NCBI RefSeq assembly: GCF_014648855.1
Contig: NZ_BMRX01000002.1
Coordinates: forward strand, 124,001-188,000
Direction of reading: 5' to 3'
DNA from: Streptomyces parvulus
GTDB lineage: Bacteria > Actinomycetota > Actinomycetes > Streptomycetales > Streptomycetaceae
Length of the DNA: 64,000 bases
Below, piece by piece: positions 56,717 to 64,000 of the stretch; position 1 is the first letter of the stretch; the number at the start of each line of letters is the position of its first letter. Below the pieces are notes generated by a model, which ran no database searches, had not been told where the DNA came from, and saw nothing but the letters and a program-made list of their open reading frames with translations. The position numbers were made by a program, and so were the translations under genes.

Positions 56717-57474
56717 CCGCCATGGTCAAGGCCGAGGGCGTCCACAAGTCCTTCGGCGCCATCGAGGTCCTCAAGGGCATCGACCTGGAGGTGAAGTCCG
56801 GTGAGGTGTTCTGCCTGATCGGCCCCTCCGGCTCCGGCAAGTCCACCTTCCTGCGGTGCATCAACCACCTGGAGAAGATCAACGCCGGACGGCTCTACGT
56901 CGACGGAGAGCTGGTCGGCTACCGCCAGAAGGGCGACAAGCTCTACGAGCTGAAGGACAGCGAGGTCGCGGTCAAGCGCCGGGACATCGGCATGGTCTTC
57001 CAGCGCTTCAACCTGTTCCCGCACATGACGGCGCTGGAGAACGTCATGGAGGCGCCGGTCCAGGTCAAGGGCGTGAGCAAGGCGCAGGCGCGGGAGCGCG
57101 CGGGCGCCCTGCTGGAGCGGGTGGGCCTGGCCGACCGGGCCCGCAACTACCCCTCGCAGCTCTCCGGCGGCCAGCAGCAGCGGGTCGCGATCGCGCGGGC
57201 GCTCGCGATGGACCCGAAGCTGATGCTGTTCGACGAGCCGACCTCGGCCCTGGACCCGGAGCTGGTCGGTGACGTCCTCGACGTCATGCGCGACCTGGCT
57301 GAGTCCGGCATGACGATGGTCGTCGTCACCCACGAGATGGGCTTCGCCCGCGAGGTGGGCGACAGCCTGGTCTTCATGGACGACGGCGTCGTCGTCGAGT
57401 CGGGCAACCCGCGCGAGGTCCTGACCGACCCGCAGCACGAGCGCACGAAGGCGTTCCTGTCCAAGGTCCTCTGA
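56713..57474 (+). CDS. Amino acid ABC transporter ATPase
   Basis: 253 residues. Walker [10 protein letters not shown] (37-45), Q-loop [12 protein letters not shown], signature LSGGQQQR, Walker B LMLFDEP, D-loop SALD and switch His in VVVTHEM. GlnQ type, energising import of the amino acid bound by the upstream lipoprotein. Closed by a terminator. Confidence 0.95.
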   Translation: MTAMVKAEGVHKSFGAIEVLKGIDLEVKSGEVFCLIGPSGSGKSTFLRCINHLEKINAGRLYVDGELVGYRQKGDKLYELKDSEVAVKRRDIGMVFQRFNLFPHMTALENVMEAPVQVKGVSKAQARERAGALLERVGLADRARNYPSQLSGGQQQRVAIARALAMDPKLMLFDEPTSALDPELVGDVLDVMRDLAESGMTMVVVTHEMGFAREVGDSLVFMDDGVVVESGNPREVLTDPQHERTKAFLSKVL

Positions 57475-57494
57475 GGACCGGCGGTCGCGCACAC

Positions 57495-57529
57495 GGAGGG
57501 GCGGTACGGAAGATCCGTACCGCCCCTCC
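57495..57529. terminator. Terminator of the amino acid ABC operon (bidirectional)
   Basis: Perfect 16-bp stem GGAGGGGCGGTACGGA / TCCGTACCGCCCCTCC with a 3-base loop, between convergent genes. Confidence 0.88.
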
Positions 57530-57542
57530 CCTGTTCCGCGTC

Positions 57543-58331
57543 CTACTTCACCGCGAGCAGCAGCGTGTCCGACGGCGAGCACCACACCGGCCGCGCCTCG
57601 CCGAAGCCCTTCTCGCGCAGCACGCGCGCGTGCCAGGCCGGCGAGGGCATCTCGCCGTCGGCGTGCTCGCCGTAGATCTCGAAGCGGCGGGCGGTCGGTT
57701 CGGCGAGGACCGGGTCCTTGGCGGCGAGCTGCCACCACTCGGCCCAGTCGAGCGCGCCCCCGCCCTTGGCCGCGTCCATCCGCGCGTGCCGCTGCGCCCG
57801 CTCGGCCGCGTTGATCCGGGGTGTCGTCTCGTCGATCATGTGGTCCGCGTTCATGAAGACACCGCCGTCGCGGACCAGGCCCGCGACCCGGCCGTAGAGA
57901 TCCGCGAGGGGTTCGGCGTGGAGCCAGTGCAGCGCCGTGGCGGTGAGGACGGCGTCGTACGAGTCGTGCGGCAGCTTCGCCGGCCAGTCGGGGTCCTTGA
58001 GGTCGGCGGTGACGAAGGAGACCCGGTCGTCGCCGGCGAAGGTGCCCTCGGCGATCGCGAGCAGCGCGGGGTCGAGGTCGACGCCGGTGCTGGTGGCGTC
58101 GGGGAAGCGGGCCAGCAGCCGGGCCGTGATGGTGCCGGTGCCGCAGGCCAGGTCGAGCACCCGGGGTGCGGTGCCGACGAGCGCCTCGACCATGTCGAGC
58201 ATGATCCGGAAGCGCTCCTCCCGGTCCGGCATGTACCACTCCTGCTGCCGGTCCCAGCTCTCCTGCCAGGCCCGCCAGTCCGCGCCTGCCGTGGTGGCGT
58301 GGGTGGTGTTCGTGGTGTCCGCGTCCGTCAT
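57543..58331 (-). CDS. Class I SAM-dependent methyltransferase
   Basis: 262 residues. Motif I VLDLACGTGTITARLL, motif II TGVDLDPALLAIAEG, post-I region VSFVTADLKDP, and YDAVLTATALHWL. Small-molecule methyltransferase of unknown substrate. The ATG at 58331 has GGAGGGG upstream; the in-frame codon 42 bases earlier would add a basic leader without a site. Divergent from the CGNR gene. Confidence 0.85.
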   Translation of the reverse strand: MTDADTTNTTHATTAGADWRAWQESWDRQQEWYMPDREERFRIMLDMVEALVGTAPRVLDLACGTGTITARLLARFPDATSTGVDLDPALLAIAEGTFAGDDRVSFVTADLKDPDWPAKLPHDSYDAVLTATALHWLHAEPLADLYGRVAGLVRDGGVFMNADHMIDETTPRINAAERAQRHARMDAAKGGGALDWAEWWQLAAKDPVLAEPTARRFEIYGEHADGEMPSPAWHARVLREKGFGEARPVWCSPSDTLLLAVK

Positions 58332-58430
58332 CGGGCCCCTCCGTGCATGCGTGACGTAATACCCTGGAAGCACGATCAGCTGTTACCTGACCGCAGGCAC
58401 GACCCTAGAGCCCCTTCGTAAGGACTACAA

Positions 58431-59060
58431 GTGGAACTGGCCTATTACTCGGATTACGCCGTACGTCTCGTCAACACCGAGGAACCGTCCCGGGGGCAGG
58501 ACTCCCTGACCTCCGTGGAGGCCGTCCGCGAGCTGTTCGGTGCCAACCAGTCGGCGGCCCGGCGGGCGGCGGAGTCGGACGTGACGCGCTTCCGCTCGGT
58601 CCGGGGACGCCTGCGGGCGGTGTTCGAGGCGGCCGACGCCGGTGACGAGACCCTCGCCGTGGACCTGCTGAACTCGCTGCTCCTGGAGTTCCCGGTGAGC
58701 CCGCAGATCTCCGGCCACGACCACCGCGACGACGACGGCCGGCCGCTGTGGCACATGCACCTGGCGGACCACCCGTCCAACGCCACCGCCGGCTTCGCCG
58801 CCATCGCCGCGATGGGCCTCGCCTTCCACCTCACCGAGTACGGCGTGGACCGCCTCGGCCTGTGCGAGGCCTCCCCCTGCCGCAACGCCTACCTGGACAC
58901 CTCCACCAACCGCTCCCGGCGCTACTGCTCCGACCGCTGCGCGACCCGCGCCAACGTGGCGGCCTACCGCGCCCGCAAGCGCCTGGAGGCGGACCGGTCG
59001 GCCGGCACCGGCCTGACCGCGGACAGCGCCCAGCGGGCCACGGCGAACGGGGAGCGCTGA
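58431..59060 (+). CDS. CGNR zinc-finger/ABATE-domain regulator
   Basis: 209 residues. The N-terminal ABATE-like region (YSDYAVRLVNTEEPSRGQDSL) is followed by a C-terminal CGNR-type zinc finger with four Cys (GLCEASPCRNAYLDT ... RYCSDRCATRANVAAYRARK). Such proteins are thought to bind DNA, often near stress or metabolic genes. GTG with AAGGA upstream. Its last 97 bases overlap the 3' end of the convergent sodX gene. Confidence 0.82.
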   Translation: MELAYYSDYAVRLVNTEEPSRGQDSLTSVEAVRELFGANQSAARRAAESDVTRFRSVRGRLRAVFEAADAGDETLAVDLLNSLLLEFPVSPQISGHDHRDDDGRPLWHMHLADHPSNATAGFAAIAAMGLAFHLTEYGVDRLGLCEASPCRNAYLDTSTNRSRRYCSDRCATRANVAAYRARKRLEADRSAGTGLTADSAQRATANGER

Positions 59061-59401
59061 CCCGCCCTGGGCGGCCGGTACCGCAGCCGCACCCGGCCGA
59101 GCACGAGGTCCGCCGGGACGACGCCGTAGTCGGTGCTGTCCCCGCCCGCGAAGGCGTTGTCCCCAAGCACCCACCACCCGGAGCCGCGCCGCTCGGTCGC
59201 GCGCTTGACCACCAGCAGGTCCTGCTGGAACGGGTGGCGCAGCACCACGACGTCACCCGGCCGGACCCGTGCGCCCCAGTGCACCAGCAGCACGTCCCCG
59301 TGGTGCAGCGTGGGCACCATCGAGGGCCCGGTCACCTCGGCCGGTCCGAAGGGCAACGCCCCTCTCGCGTGCTCGGTCTCCTGCGACAGCCGCTCCGGCA
59401 T
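58964..59401 (-). CDS. sodX: Nickel superoxide dismutase maturation protease
   Basis: 145 residues, a signal-peptidase-like S26 enzyme: catalytic Ser in TGPSMVPTLHHGDVLLV, Lys in LLVVKRATER, and the conserved GDNAFAGGDSTDYG. It removes the N-terminal leader of Ni-SOD so that the mature His1/Cys2 can bind nickel. Divergent from sodN with 145 bases between, as known in Streptomyces. GGGGAGG precedes the ATG. Confidence 0.93.
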   Translation of the reverse strand: MPERLSQETEHARGALPFGPAEVTGPSMVPTLHHGDVLLVHWGARVRPGDVVVLRHPFQQDLLVVKRATERRGSGWWVLGDNAFAGGDSTDYGVVPADLVLGRVRLRYRPPRAGQRSPFAVARWALSAVRPVPADRSASRRLRAR

Positions 59402-59546
59402 CACCCGGCACCTCCCCGGTCTTTCCTCCACCAGTCTCAGTCTCACCCCGGACTTTTGTCCTAAGCCCACGGGGGCACTCGCGAAATCGGGCCACCCAGG
59501 GAGTAATGTCCCCCCTGAGAAGACGATCACGAGGAAGGAACGCTTC

Positions 59547-59942
59547 ATGCTTTCCCGCCTGTTTGCCCCCAAGGTCACGGTCAGCGCCCACTGCGACCTG
59601 CCCTGCGGCGTGTACGACCCGGCCCAGGCCCGCATCGAAGCGGAGTCGGTCAAGGCCGTCCAGGAGAAGATGGCCGGCAACGACGACCCGCACTTCCAGG
59701 CCCGCGCCACGGTCATCAAGGAGCAGCGCGCCGAGCTCGCGAAGCACCACGTGTCCGTGCTGTGGAGCGACTACTTCAAGCCCCCGCACTTCGAGAAGTA
59801 CCCGGAGCTGCACCAGCTGGTCAACGACACCCTGAAGGCCCTCTCGGCCGCCAAGGGTTCGACCGACCCGGCGACCGGCCAGAAGGCCCTGGACTACATC
59901 GCCCAGATCGACAAGATCTTCTGGGAGACCAAGAAGGCCTGA
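59547..59942 (+). CDS. sodN: Nickel-containing superoxide dismutase
   Basis: 131 residues. The 14-residue leader MLSRLFAPKVTVSA is followed by the nickel hook HCDLPCGVYDPAQ (His1, Cys2, Cys6 of the mature enzyme), and four helices make up the rest. It converts superoxide to H2O2 and O2 in the cytoplasm. TAATGT at 59503-59508 may be its -10. GAGGAAGG lies upstream of the ATG. Divergent from its own maturation protease. Confidence 0.97.
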   Translation: MLSRLFAPKVTVSAHCDLPCGVYDPAQARIEAESVKAVQEKMAGNDDPHFQARATVIKEQRAELAKHHVSVLWSDYFKPPHFEKYPELHQLVNDTLKALSAAKGSTDPATGQKALDYIAQIDKIFWETKKA

Positions 59943-60001
59943 CCGCCTGCGTCTCGGGCCGGCGATCGGTGCACCATCGCGGGCCTCAGGACACACCGGA
60001 G

Positions 60002-60028
60002 GGGCCCGGCCGCAACCCGGCCGGGCCC
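60002..60028 (+). terminator. Terminator of sodN
   Basis: Stem GGGCCCGGCC / GGCCGGGCCC with a 7-base loop and a short T run after it. Confidence 0.75.
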
Positions 60029-60068
60029 TTTCGCGTGTCCGGGCCCCTCGCGTCCTCGCGCGGGAGGT

Positions 60069-60653
60069 TCAGCGCCTGCGCTCGTAGGTGCGCACCACGA
60101 CGCCGTTGCCGAAGGTCCGCACCCGGCCGGTGGTGAACTCGGAGACGTCGAACCCAGAGGCGAACATCGGCATGCCGGTGCCCAGCACCACGGGATAGGT
60201 CTTGATGACCAGCTCGTCGACCTCGTCGGCCAGCTCCCCCGCGACGGCCGCTCCGCCGCACAGGTAGATGTCCAGGCCGCCCTCCTCCGCCTTCAGTTCG
60301 CGGACCCGGCCGACCAGGTCCGTCGAGACGATCTCGACGTTGGGGTCGGGCGACTCCGTCAGCGTGCGCGAGGCGACGATCTCCCGCAGGTGGGCGTAGG
60401 GGCTGGTGATGCCCTCCTTCAGCGCCAGGTCGTAGCTGCCGCGGCCCTGGACGACGGTGTCGAACCGCTTGTTCGGCAGGTCGTCGATGCCTCTGTGCCG
60501 CCGGCCGAAGGTCGGCACCGTCTCCGGGTACTCCTCCTTCAGGAACTCGAAGAACTCCTCGTCGACGAACCGGTACATGAACGACGCGTCGCCGTCCGGG
60601 CCGCCGATGAAGCCGTCGATCGAACAGGCGATGAAGTACGTGAGCTTGCGCAA
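60069..60653 (-). CDS. Second dihydrofolate-reductase-like (RibD C-terminal) protein, TTG start
   Basis: 194 residues. RKLTYFIACSIDGFIGGPDGD, FDTVVQGRGSYDLALKEGI, DIYLCGGAAVAGELADEVDELVIKTYPVVLGTGMPMF form the RibD_C fold. The TTG has GGAGGGG six bases upstream; the GTG 24 bases earlier has none. The preceding 60 bases hold a 7-bp inverted repeat (60687-60714). The substrate is unknown. Paralogue of the protein at 5618-6175 but clearly diverged. Confidence 0.8.
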   Translation of the reverse strand: MRKLTYFIACSIDGFIGGPDGDASFMYRFVDEEFFEFLKEEYPETVPTFGRRHRGIDDLPNKRFDTVVQGRGSYDLALKEGITSPYAHLREIVASRTLTESPDPNVEIVSTDLVGRVRELKAEEGGLDIYLCGGAAVAGELADEVDELVIKTYPVVLGTGMPMFASGFDVSEFTTGRVRTFGNGVVVRTYERRR

Positions 60654-60686
60654 ATTGGTCCCCTCCGTGGTGGCCACCGCTTGACC

Positions 60687-60714
60687 ACTACGATCACAGT
60701 ACTCCAGTCGTAGT
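60687..60714. promoter_or_regulatory. Inverted repeat ACTACGA-N14-TCGTAGT upstream of the RibD-like gene
   Basis: Perfect 7-bp arms with a 14-bp spacer, in the presumed promoter (TACTGT on the minus strand lies inside it). A candidate repressor site, for example of HxlR or MarR type; the binding protein is not in view. Confidence 0.5.
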
Positions 60715-60728
60715 TGTCCGGCATCCGA

Positions 60729-61349
60729 TTATCGCGCGCGGTCCACTCCCGCCCTCGGCTCGCGCCACATCGGCCACATCGGGGGACCGTCGGGGAGCCG
60801 GAGCGCCTGCCCGGTGAACTCGAAGCCCAGGCGCTCGTACAGCACGCGTCCGCGCGCGCTGCTCGCCTCCAGGTACGCGGGCGTCCCGTCGCCGTCGCAC
60901 CGGTCCAGGACCGGCGCCATCAGCGCGGTGCCCAGACCCTGGCCCTGGCGTCCGGGCGCCACGCCGATCATCCACAGGTACTCGTGCGCCCGGCCGGTGG
61001 GATGGATGCCCTCGGTGAGGCGGGCGATCAGCTCGACCCGCTCGTTGTCCGGGTCGACGGCGCGGCGCACCAGCGCGGGGCCGTCCTCGACGGGCTCCGC
61101 CCCGGTCGGGGGTTCCGCTGGCACGGGCAGCCACAGCGCGCAGGCGGCGCCGTCCTCCGTGAGGTCGACGCGCCCCTCGGCGAGGACGGCGTCGGTGAAG
61201 GCGGCCATCAGCCGGTGGTGGGTGGCCCGGCGGTACTCCGCGCCGGGAAAGACCCAGCTGCTCACCGGGTCGTCCTGGAAGGCCTCGTCCAGCAGCCGGA
61301 CCACCCGCTCCCGGTCGTCCTCCCCCGCCGTCCGGATCACCACGCCCAT
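60729..61349 (-). CDS. GNAT-family N-acetyltransferase
   Basis: 206 residues with the GNAT core: MIGVAPGRQGQGLGTALMAPVLDRC (acetyl-CoA loop Q/RxxGxG/A) and YERLGFEFTGQ at the C-terminus. The N-terminal part (AFQDDPVSSWVFP) is typical of the actinobacterial 'DDPV' subgroup. The substrate is unknown. The start is the ATG giving MGVVIRTAGEDD; the earlier codon is possible. A nested palindrome (61367-61401) lies in its promoter. Confidence 0.85.
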   Translation of the reverse strand: MGVVIRTAGEDDRERVVRLLDEAFQDDPVSSWVFPGAEYRRATHHRLMAAFTDAVLAEGRVDLTEDGAACALWLPVPAEPPTGAEPVEDGPALVRRAVDPDNERVELIARLTEGIHPTGRAHEYLWMIGVAPGRQGQGLGTALMAPVLDRCDGDGTPAYLEASSARGRVLYERLGFEFTGQALRLPDGPPMWPMWREPRAGVDRAR

Positions 61350-61366
61350 GACCGCCCCGCCCCCTC

Positions 61367-61401
61367 GGCTCAACCTCGCTGGTACGTACGGCGGTTGAGC
61401 C
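61367..61401. promoter_or_regulatory. Nested palindrome in the GNAT promoter
   Basis: Outer arms GGCTCAACC / GGTTGAGCC (9 bp, perfect, 17-bp spacer) enclose an inner palindrome GTACGTAC (61382-61389). It is placed 18 bp upstream of the GNAT start, in the leader or promoter. A candidate operator or RNA hairpin. Confidence 0.55.
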
Positions 61402-61457
61402 TATCCGGGAAGCCGTGCGCACCGGACGGGGCATCACCCCGGCGGATACGCGAAGGA

Positions 61458-61496
61458 GGCGGGCCCCGCACACCGTGGGGAAGTGCGGGACCCGCC
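61458..61496 (-). terminator. Terminator of the encapsulin-cargo operon
   Basis: Stem GGCGGG-CCCGCAC / GTGCGGG-CCCGCC (one mismatch) around an 11-base loop, downstream of the polyprenyl synthase stop on the minus strand. Confidence 0.7.
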
Positions 61497-61621
61497 GGGC
61501 CGGAGCCGTCGGCGGTGCGGCCGTACGTCGGGTCAGGTGCCGTACGGCCCGGCACGGACTCCGGGGTCTTGCGCGGCCGGCCGGGGCGTCCCCGGTGGCC
61601 GTGTGGTGCGCCGGGCGGCCC

Positions 61622-62782
61622 TCAGGTGGTGCGGCGGGTCACGAACTCGGCCAGCGCGAGCAGTCCGCCCGCCGCCTCCGGGTCCGGCACGGCACGGGCC
61701 AGTTCCTGCATCGCCCGGGCCATCCGGTCGGCCGCCTGGGCCTGCGCCCAGTCCCGGCCGCCGGCCCGCTCCACCGCCAGGGCGGTGCGCTCCAGGTCCT
61801 CCTTCTCCTCGTCGTACGGCGCGGCGTAGAGCGCGGCCAGTTCGGCGGCGGCCGGGGTGCCGGAGGTGAGGGCGGCGACCACCGGCAGTGACTTCTTGCG
61901 GACGGCCAGGTCCGCGCCGGCCGGCTTGCCGGTGTGGCGCGGGTCGCCCCATATGCCGATGACGTCGTCGATGAGCTGGAAGGCCAGCCCGGCCTGCCGC
62001 CCGAAGGCGTCCAGCGCCTCGACGTCCTCCTCGGCGGCACCGGCGTACAGGCCGCCCAGCGCGCAGGCGCACCCGAGCAGGGCGCCCGTCTTGGCCTCGG
62101 CCATGGCGAGCGTCTCGTCGAGGGTCACCTCGTGCGGGGCGCGCCGCTCCATCGCCGTGTCCGTGTGCTGGCCCTCGCACAGCTCCATGACGCAGTCGGC
62201 CAGCCGGACGGCCGCCGCCGCGGACGCCGGATGCGGGTCCGTGGCGAGCAGCCGCATGCCGAGCGCCTGGACGGCGTCGCCGGTGAGGATCGCGTCGGCG
62301 TCGCCGAACACGGTCCAGGCGGTGGGCCGGTGGCGCCTGGTGGTGTCGCGGTCCATCACGTCGTCGTGCAGCAGCGTGAAGTTGTGGATCAGCTCCACCG
62401 CGGCGGCGGCCCGCACCGCCGACTGCCGGGCCGCGGCCCCGCCGAGCGCGGCGGCCGCGGTGAGGACGAGTGCCGGGCGGATCGCCTTGCCCGCGTTGCC
62501 CTCGGCCGGGGTGCCGTCCGCGTGCTGCCAGCCGAAGTGGTAGAGCGCGACGCGGCTCATCGTCGGGGGCAGGGTGGCGATGGCGGAGCGCAGTTCGGGG
62601 TCGACCGACGCCCGGGACTCGCGCAGGAGCGCCGCCGCCTCCTGGCCCTCGGACTCCGCCGGGTCCGGCCGGCCGGCCGGGGTGGGCGGTTCGCCCGCGC
62701 GCTGTGTGCCGATGGTCCCGTGCCTTTCCGGCGCTCCGGTGGGGCCGCGGGTCGCGGTCGTGCCGCACCCGGTCTCGGTCAT
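61622..62782 (-). CDS. Polyprenyl (geranylgeranyl) diphosphate synthase, probable encapsulin cargo
   Basis: 386 residues. First aspartate-rich motif LLHDDVMDRD (DDVMD at 140-144), second LIDDVIGIWGD (272-280), substrate GKAIRPALVL (99-108) and KTGALLGCA. Phe135 lies five residues before the first motif, as in archaeal-type GGPP synthases where it limits chain length, so C20 is likely (inference). The first ~55 residues are Gly/Pro/Thr/Glu-rich and disordered, unlike ordinary synthases, and resemble the cargo-loading extensions of family 2 encapsulin enzymes. It lies downstream of the shell gene in the same operon. GGGGGAGG precedes the ATG. Confidence 0.9.
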   Translation of the reverse strand: MTETGCGTTATRGPTGAPERHGTIGTQRAGEPPTPAGRPDPAESEGQEAAALLRESRASVDPELRSAIATLPPTMSRVALYHFGWQHADGTPAEGNAGKAIRPALVLTAAAALGGAAARQSAVRAAAAVELIHNFTLLHDDVMDRDTTRRHRPTAWTVFGDADAILTGDAVQALGMRLLATDPHPASAAAAVRLADCVMELCEGQHTDTAMERRAPHEVTLDETLAMAEAKTGALLGCACALGGLYAGAAEEDVEALDAFGRQAGLAFQLIDDVIGIWGDPRHTGKPAGADLAVRKKSLPVVAALTSGTPAAAELAALYAAPYDEEKEDLERTALAVERAGGRDWAQAQAADRMARAMQELARAVPDPEAAGGLLALAEFVTRRTT

Positions 62783-62869
62783 GGACTCACCTCCCCCATC
62801 AGCGCGCTCCCGTACCCCGGGGGTGTACCCGCCCGGGAGGGCGGGGACACGGCGTCGGGTGGACTGGCG

Positions 62870-64000
62870 TCACTGCCAGCGGCCGATCTCGACGTTCTCC
62901 AGGACGCCCAGCGCGTCCGGCACGAGGACCGCGGCCGAGTAGTAGGCCGTGACCAGGTACTTGATGACGGCCTGCTCGTTGATGCCCATGAAGCGCACCG
63001 ACAGACTCGGCTCGATCTCGTCCGGGATGCCGGTGGCCCGCAGCCCGATGACGCCCTGCTCCTGCTCGCCGGTGCGCATGGCGATGATGGAGGTCGTGCG
63101 AGCCTCGGTGACCGGGATCTTGTTGCACGGGTAGATGGGCACCCCGCGCCAGGTGGGGATGCGGTGGCCGGCGACGTCGATCGTCTCGGGGACCAGTCCG
63201 CGCCGGTTCAGCTCCCGGCCGATCGCGGCGATCGCGCGCGGGTGGGCGAGCAGCAGCTTGGTGCCCCGGCGGCGGCTGAGCAGCTCGTCGAGGTCGTCCG
63301 GGCCGGGCACGCCGTCGTGCGGCTGGATGCGCTGGTCGTACTCGCAGTTGTGCAGCAGGCCGAACTCGCGGTTGTTGACCAGCTCGTGCTCCTGGCGCTC
63401 CTTCAACGCCTCGACGGTGAGCCGGATCTGCTGCTCCGTCTGGTTCATCGGCTGGTTGTACAGGTCGGCCACGCGCGAGTGGATGCGCAGCACGGTCTGG
63501 GCGACGCTCAGCTCGTACTCGCGGGGCCGGGCCTCGTAGTCGACGAAGGTGTGCGGGATGTCCGGCTCGCCGCTGTGGCCGGCGGAGAGGTCGATCGCCT
63601 TCTCGCCGTGCTTGTTGGTGTTCTGCTCGGGGCGCGAGCGCTGCTCCTCCAGGTGCGCGCTCAGGGTCTCCGCGCGCTCCGCGACCTGCTCCACCTCCTG
63701 GCGGGGCAGCACGAGGACGGTGCAGGCGGTGACCGTGCGGGCCGTGTACTCCCAGATGGCGTCCGCGTCGAGCAGCGCCTGGTCGCCGAAGTAGGCGCCG
63801 TCGGCGAGGACTCCGAGCACCGCGTCGTCGCCGTAGGGACCGGTGCCGATCTTCTCGACCTTGCCGTGCGCCAGCAGGTACACCTCGTCGGCCCGGCCGC
63901 CGAAGGACGCGATCACCTCGCCGGGGCCGAACTCCCGCTGCTCGCAGCGCTGCGCGAGCTCCGACAGGACCTCGTCGTCCTCGTACGACCGCAGCGCCGG
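62870..64000 (-). CDS. Family 2B encapsulin shell protein with cNMP-binding domain (EshA/EshB-like; 5' end outside window)
   Basis: 376 residues are visible and the frame is open to the window edge, so the N-terminus is missing. A cyclic-nucleotide-binding domain (from [31 protein letters not shown] through [15 protein letters not shown]) is joined through a linker to a C-terminal HK97-like shell region ([41 protein letters not shown] ... [40 protein letters not shown]). In Streptomyces EshA-type proteins form large multimeric shells and affect differentiation (established). The polyprenyl synthase follows 87 bases downstream on the same strand. Confidence 0.88.
   Translation of the reverse strand, partial: PALRSYEDDEVLSELAQRCEQREFGPGEVIASFGGRADEVYLLAHGKVEKIGTGPYGDDAVLGVLADGAYFGDQALLDADAIWEYTARTVTACTVLVLPRQEVEQVAERAETLSAHLEEQRSRPEQNTNKHGEKAIDLSAGHSGEPDIPHTFVDYEARPREYELSVAQTVLRIHSRVADLYNQPMNQTEQQIRLTVEALKERQEHELVNNREFGLLHNCEYDQRIQPHDGVPGPDDLDELLSRRRGTKLLLAHPRAIAAIGRELNRRGLVPETIDVAGHRIPTWRGVPIYPCNKIPVTEARTTSIIAMRTGEQEQGVIGLRATGIPDEIEPSLSVRFMGINEQAVIKYLVTAYYSAAVLVPDALGVLENVEIGRWQ

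Overview
The base composition (about 70% GC, strong GC3 bias), the gene families (spore-pigment type II PKS, conservon, Ni-superoxide dismutase, EshA-like shell protein) and the frequent GTG/TTG and probable leaderless starts all point to a Streptomyces chromosome. From memory the order resembles a collinear stretch of the S. coelicolor core, running from upstream of whiE to sodN and the eshB-like gene. That correspondence was not checked here.

Left edge (1-4.3 kb). This looks like the end of an integrated element. It holds a UvrD-type helicase fragment, a broken ORF and an AAA-ATPase/DUF234 gene, and ends in a 45-bp 3' half of a tRNA-Arg(CCG) followed by a tRNA-type terminator, which is the expected signature of an att site. 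Next, 4.4-7.2 kb holds minus-strand housekeeping and detoxification genes: DinB/DUF664, a VOC protein, a RibD/DHFR-like reductase and a patatin.

Spore pigment (7.2-15.1 kb). A whiE-type cluster has a flavin hydroxylase on the minus strand facing seven plus-strand genes: SchA/CurD-like, cupin, KS-alpha, KS-beta, ACP, aromatase/cyclase and TcmI-like cyclase. Most of the plus-strand genes overlap or nearly touch. The hydroxylase carries a collagen-like Gly/Pro-rich insert of about 95 residues.

DNA repair and envelope (15-30 kb). A Ku gene with a histone-H1-like tail and a stand-alone LigD polymerase domain diverge across a 12-bp tandem repeat. They are followed by a NERD-like protein, a lipoprotein coupled to a sensor kinase without a partner regulator, an SH3 protein, a RodA-like SEDS/PBP pair, an AurF-like diiron oxygenase with a TetR, and an NlpC/P60 peptidase.

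Signalling and proteostasis (29-43 kb). A conservon (sensor kinase, roadblock, DUF742, small GTPase) ends with a StyA-like flavin monooxygenase. Then come a PP2C-like protein, a MarR, a GH25 lysozyme, lon (with visible HAIR/HspR and ClgR-like operators), a SpeE-like protein and an OmpR-type two-component system.

Central metabolism and the rest (43-64 kb). This part contains the fused 2-oxoglutarate dehydrogenase/decarboxylase, a DUF4097/PadR pair, an HTH/Clp-N operon with twin operators over a leaderless promoter, an oxidoreductase, NAD-malic enzyme, a three-gene glutamate-type ABC transporter and a methyltransferase. It also holds a CGNR regulator, divergent sodX/sodN, a second RibD-like reductase and a GNAT. 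At the right edge lies a two-gene family 2B encapsulin system: a cNMP-domain shell protein and a polyprenyl-diphosphate synthase with a disordered N-terminal cargo-type extension.
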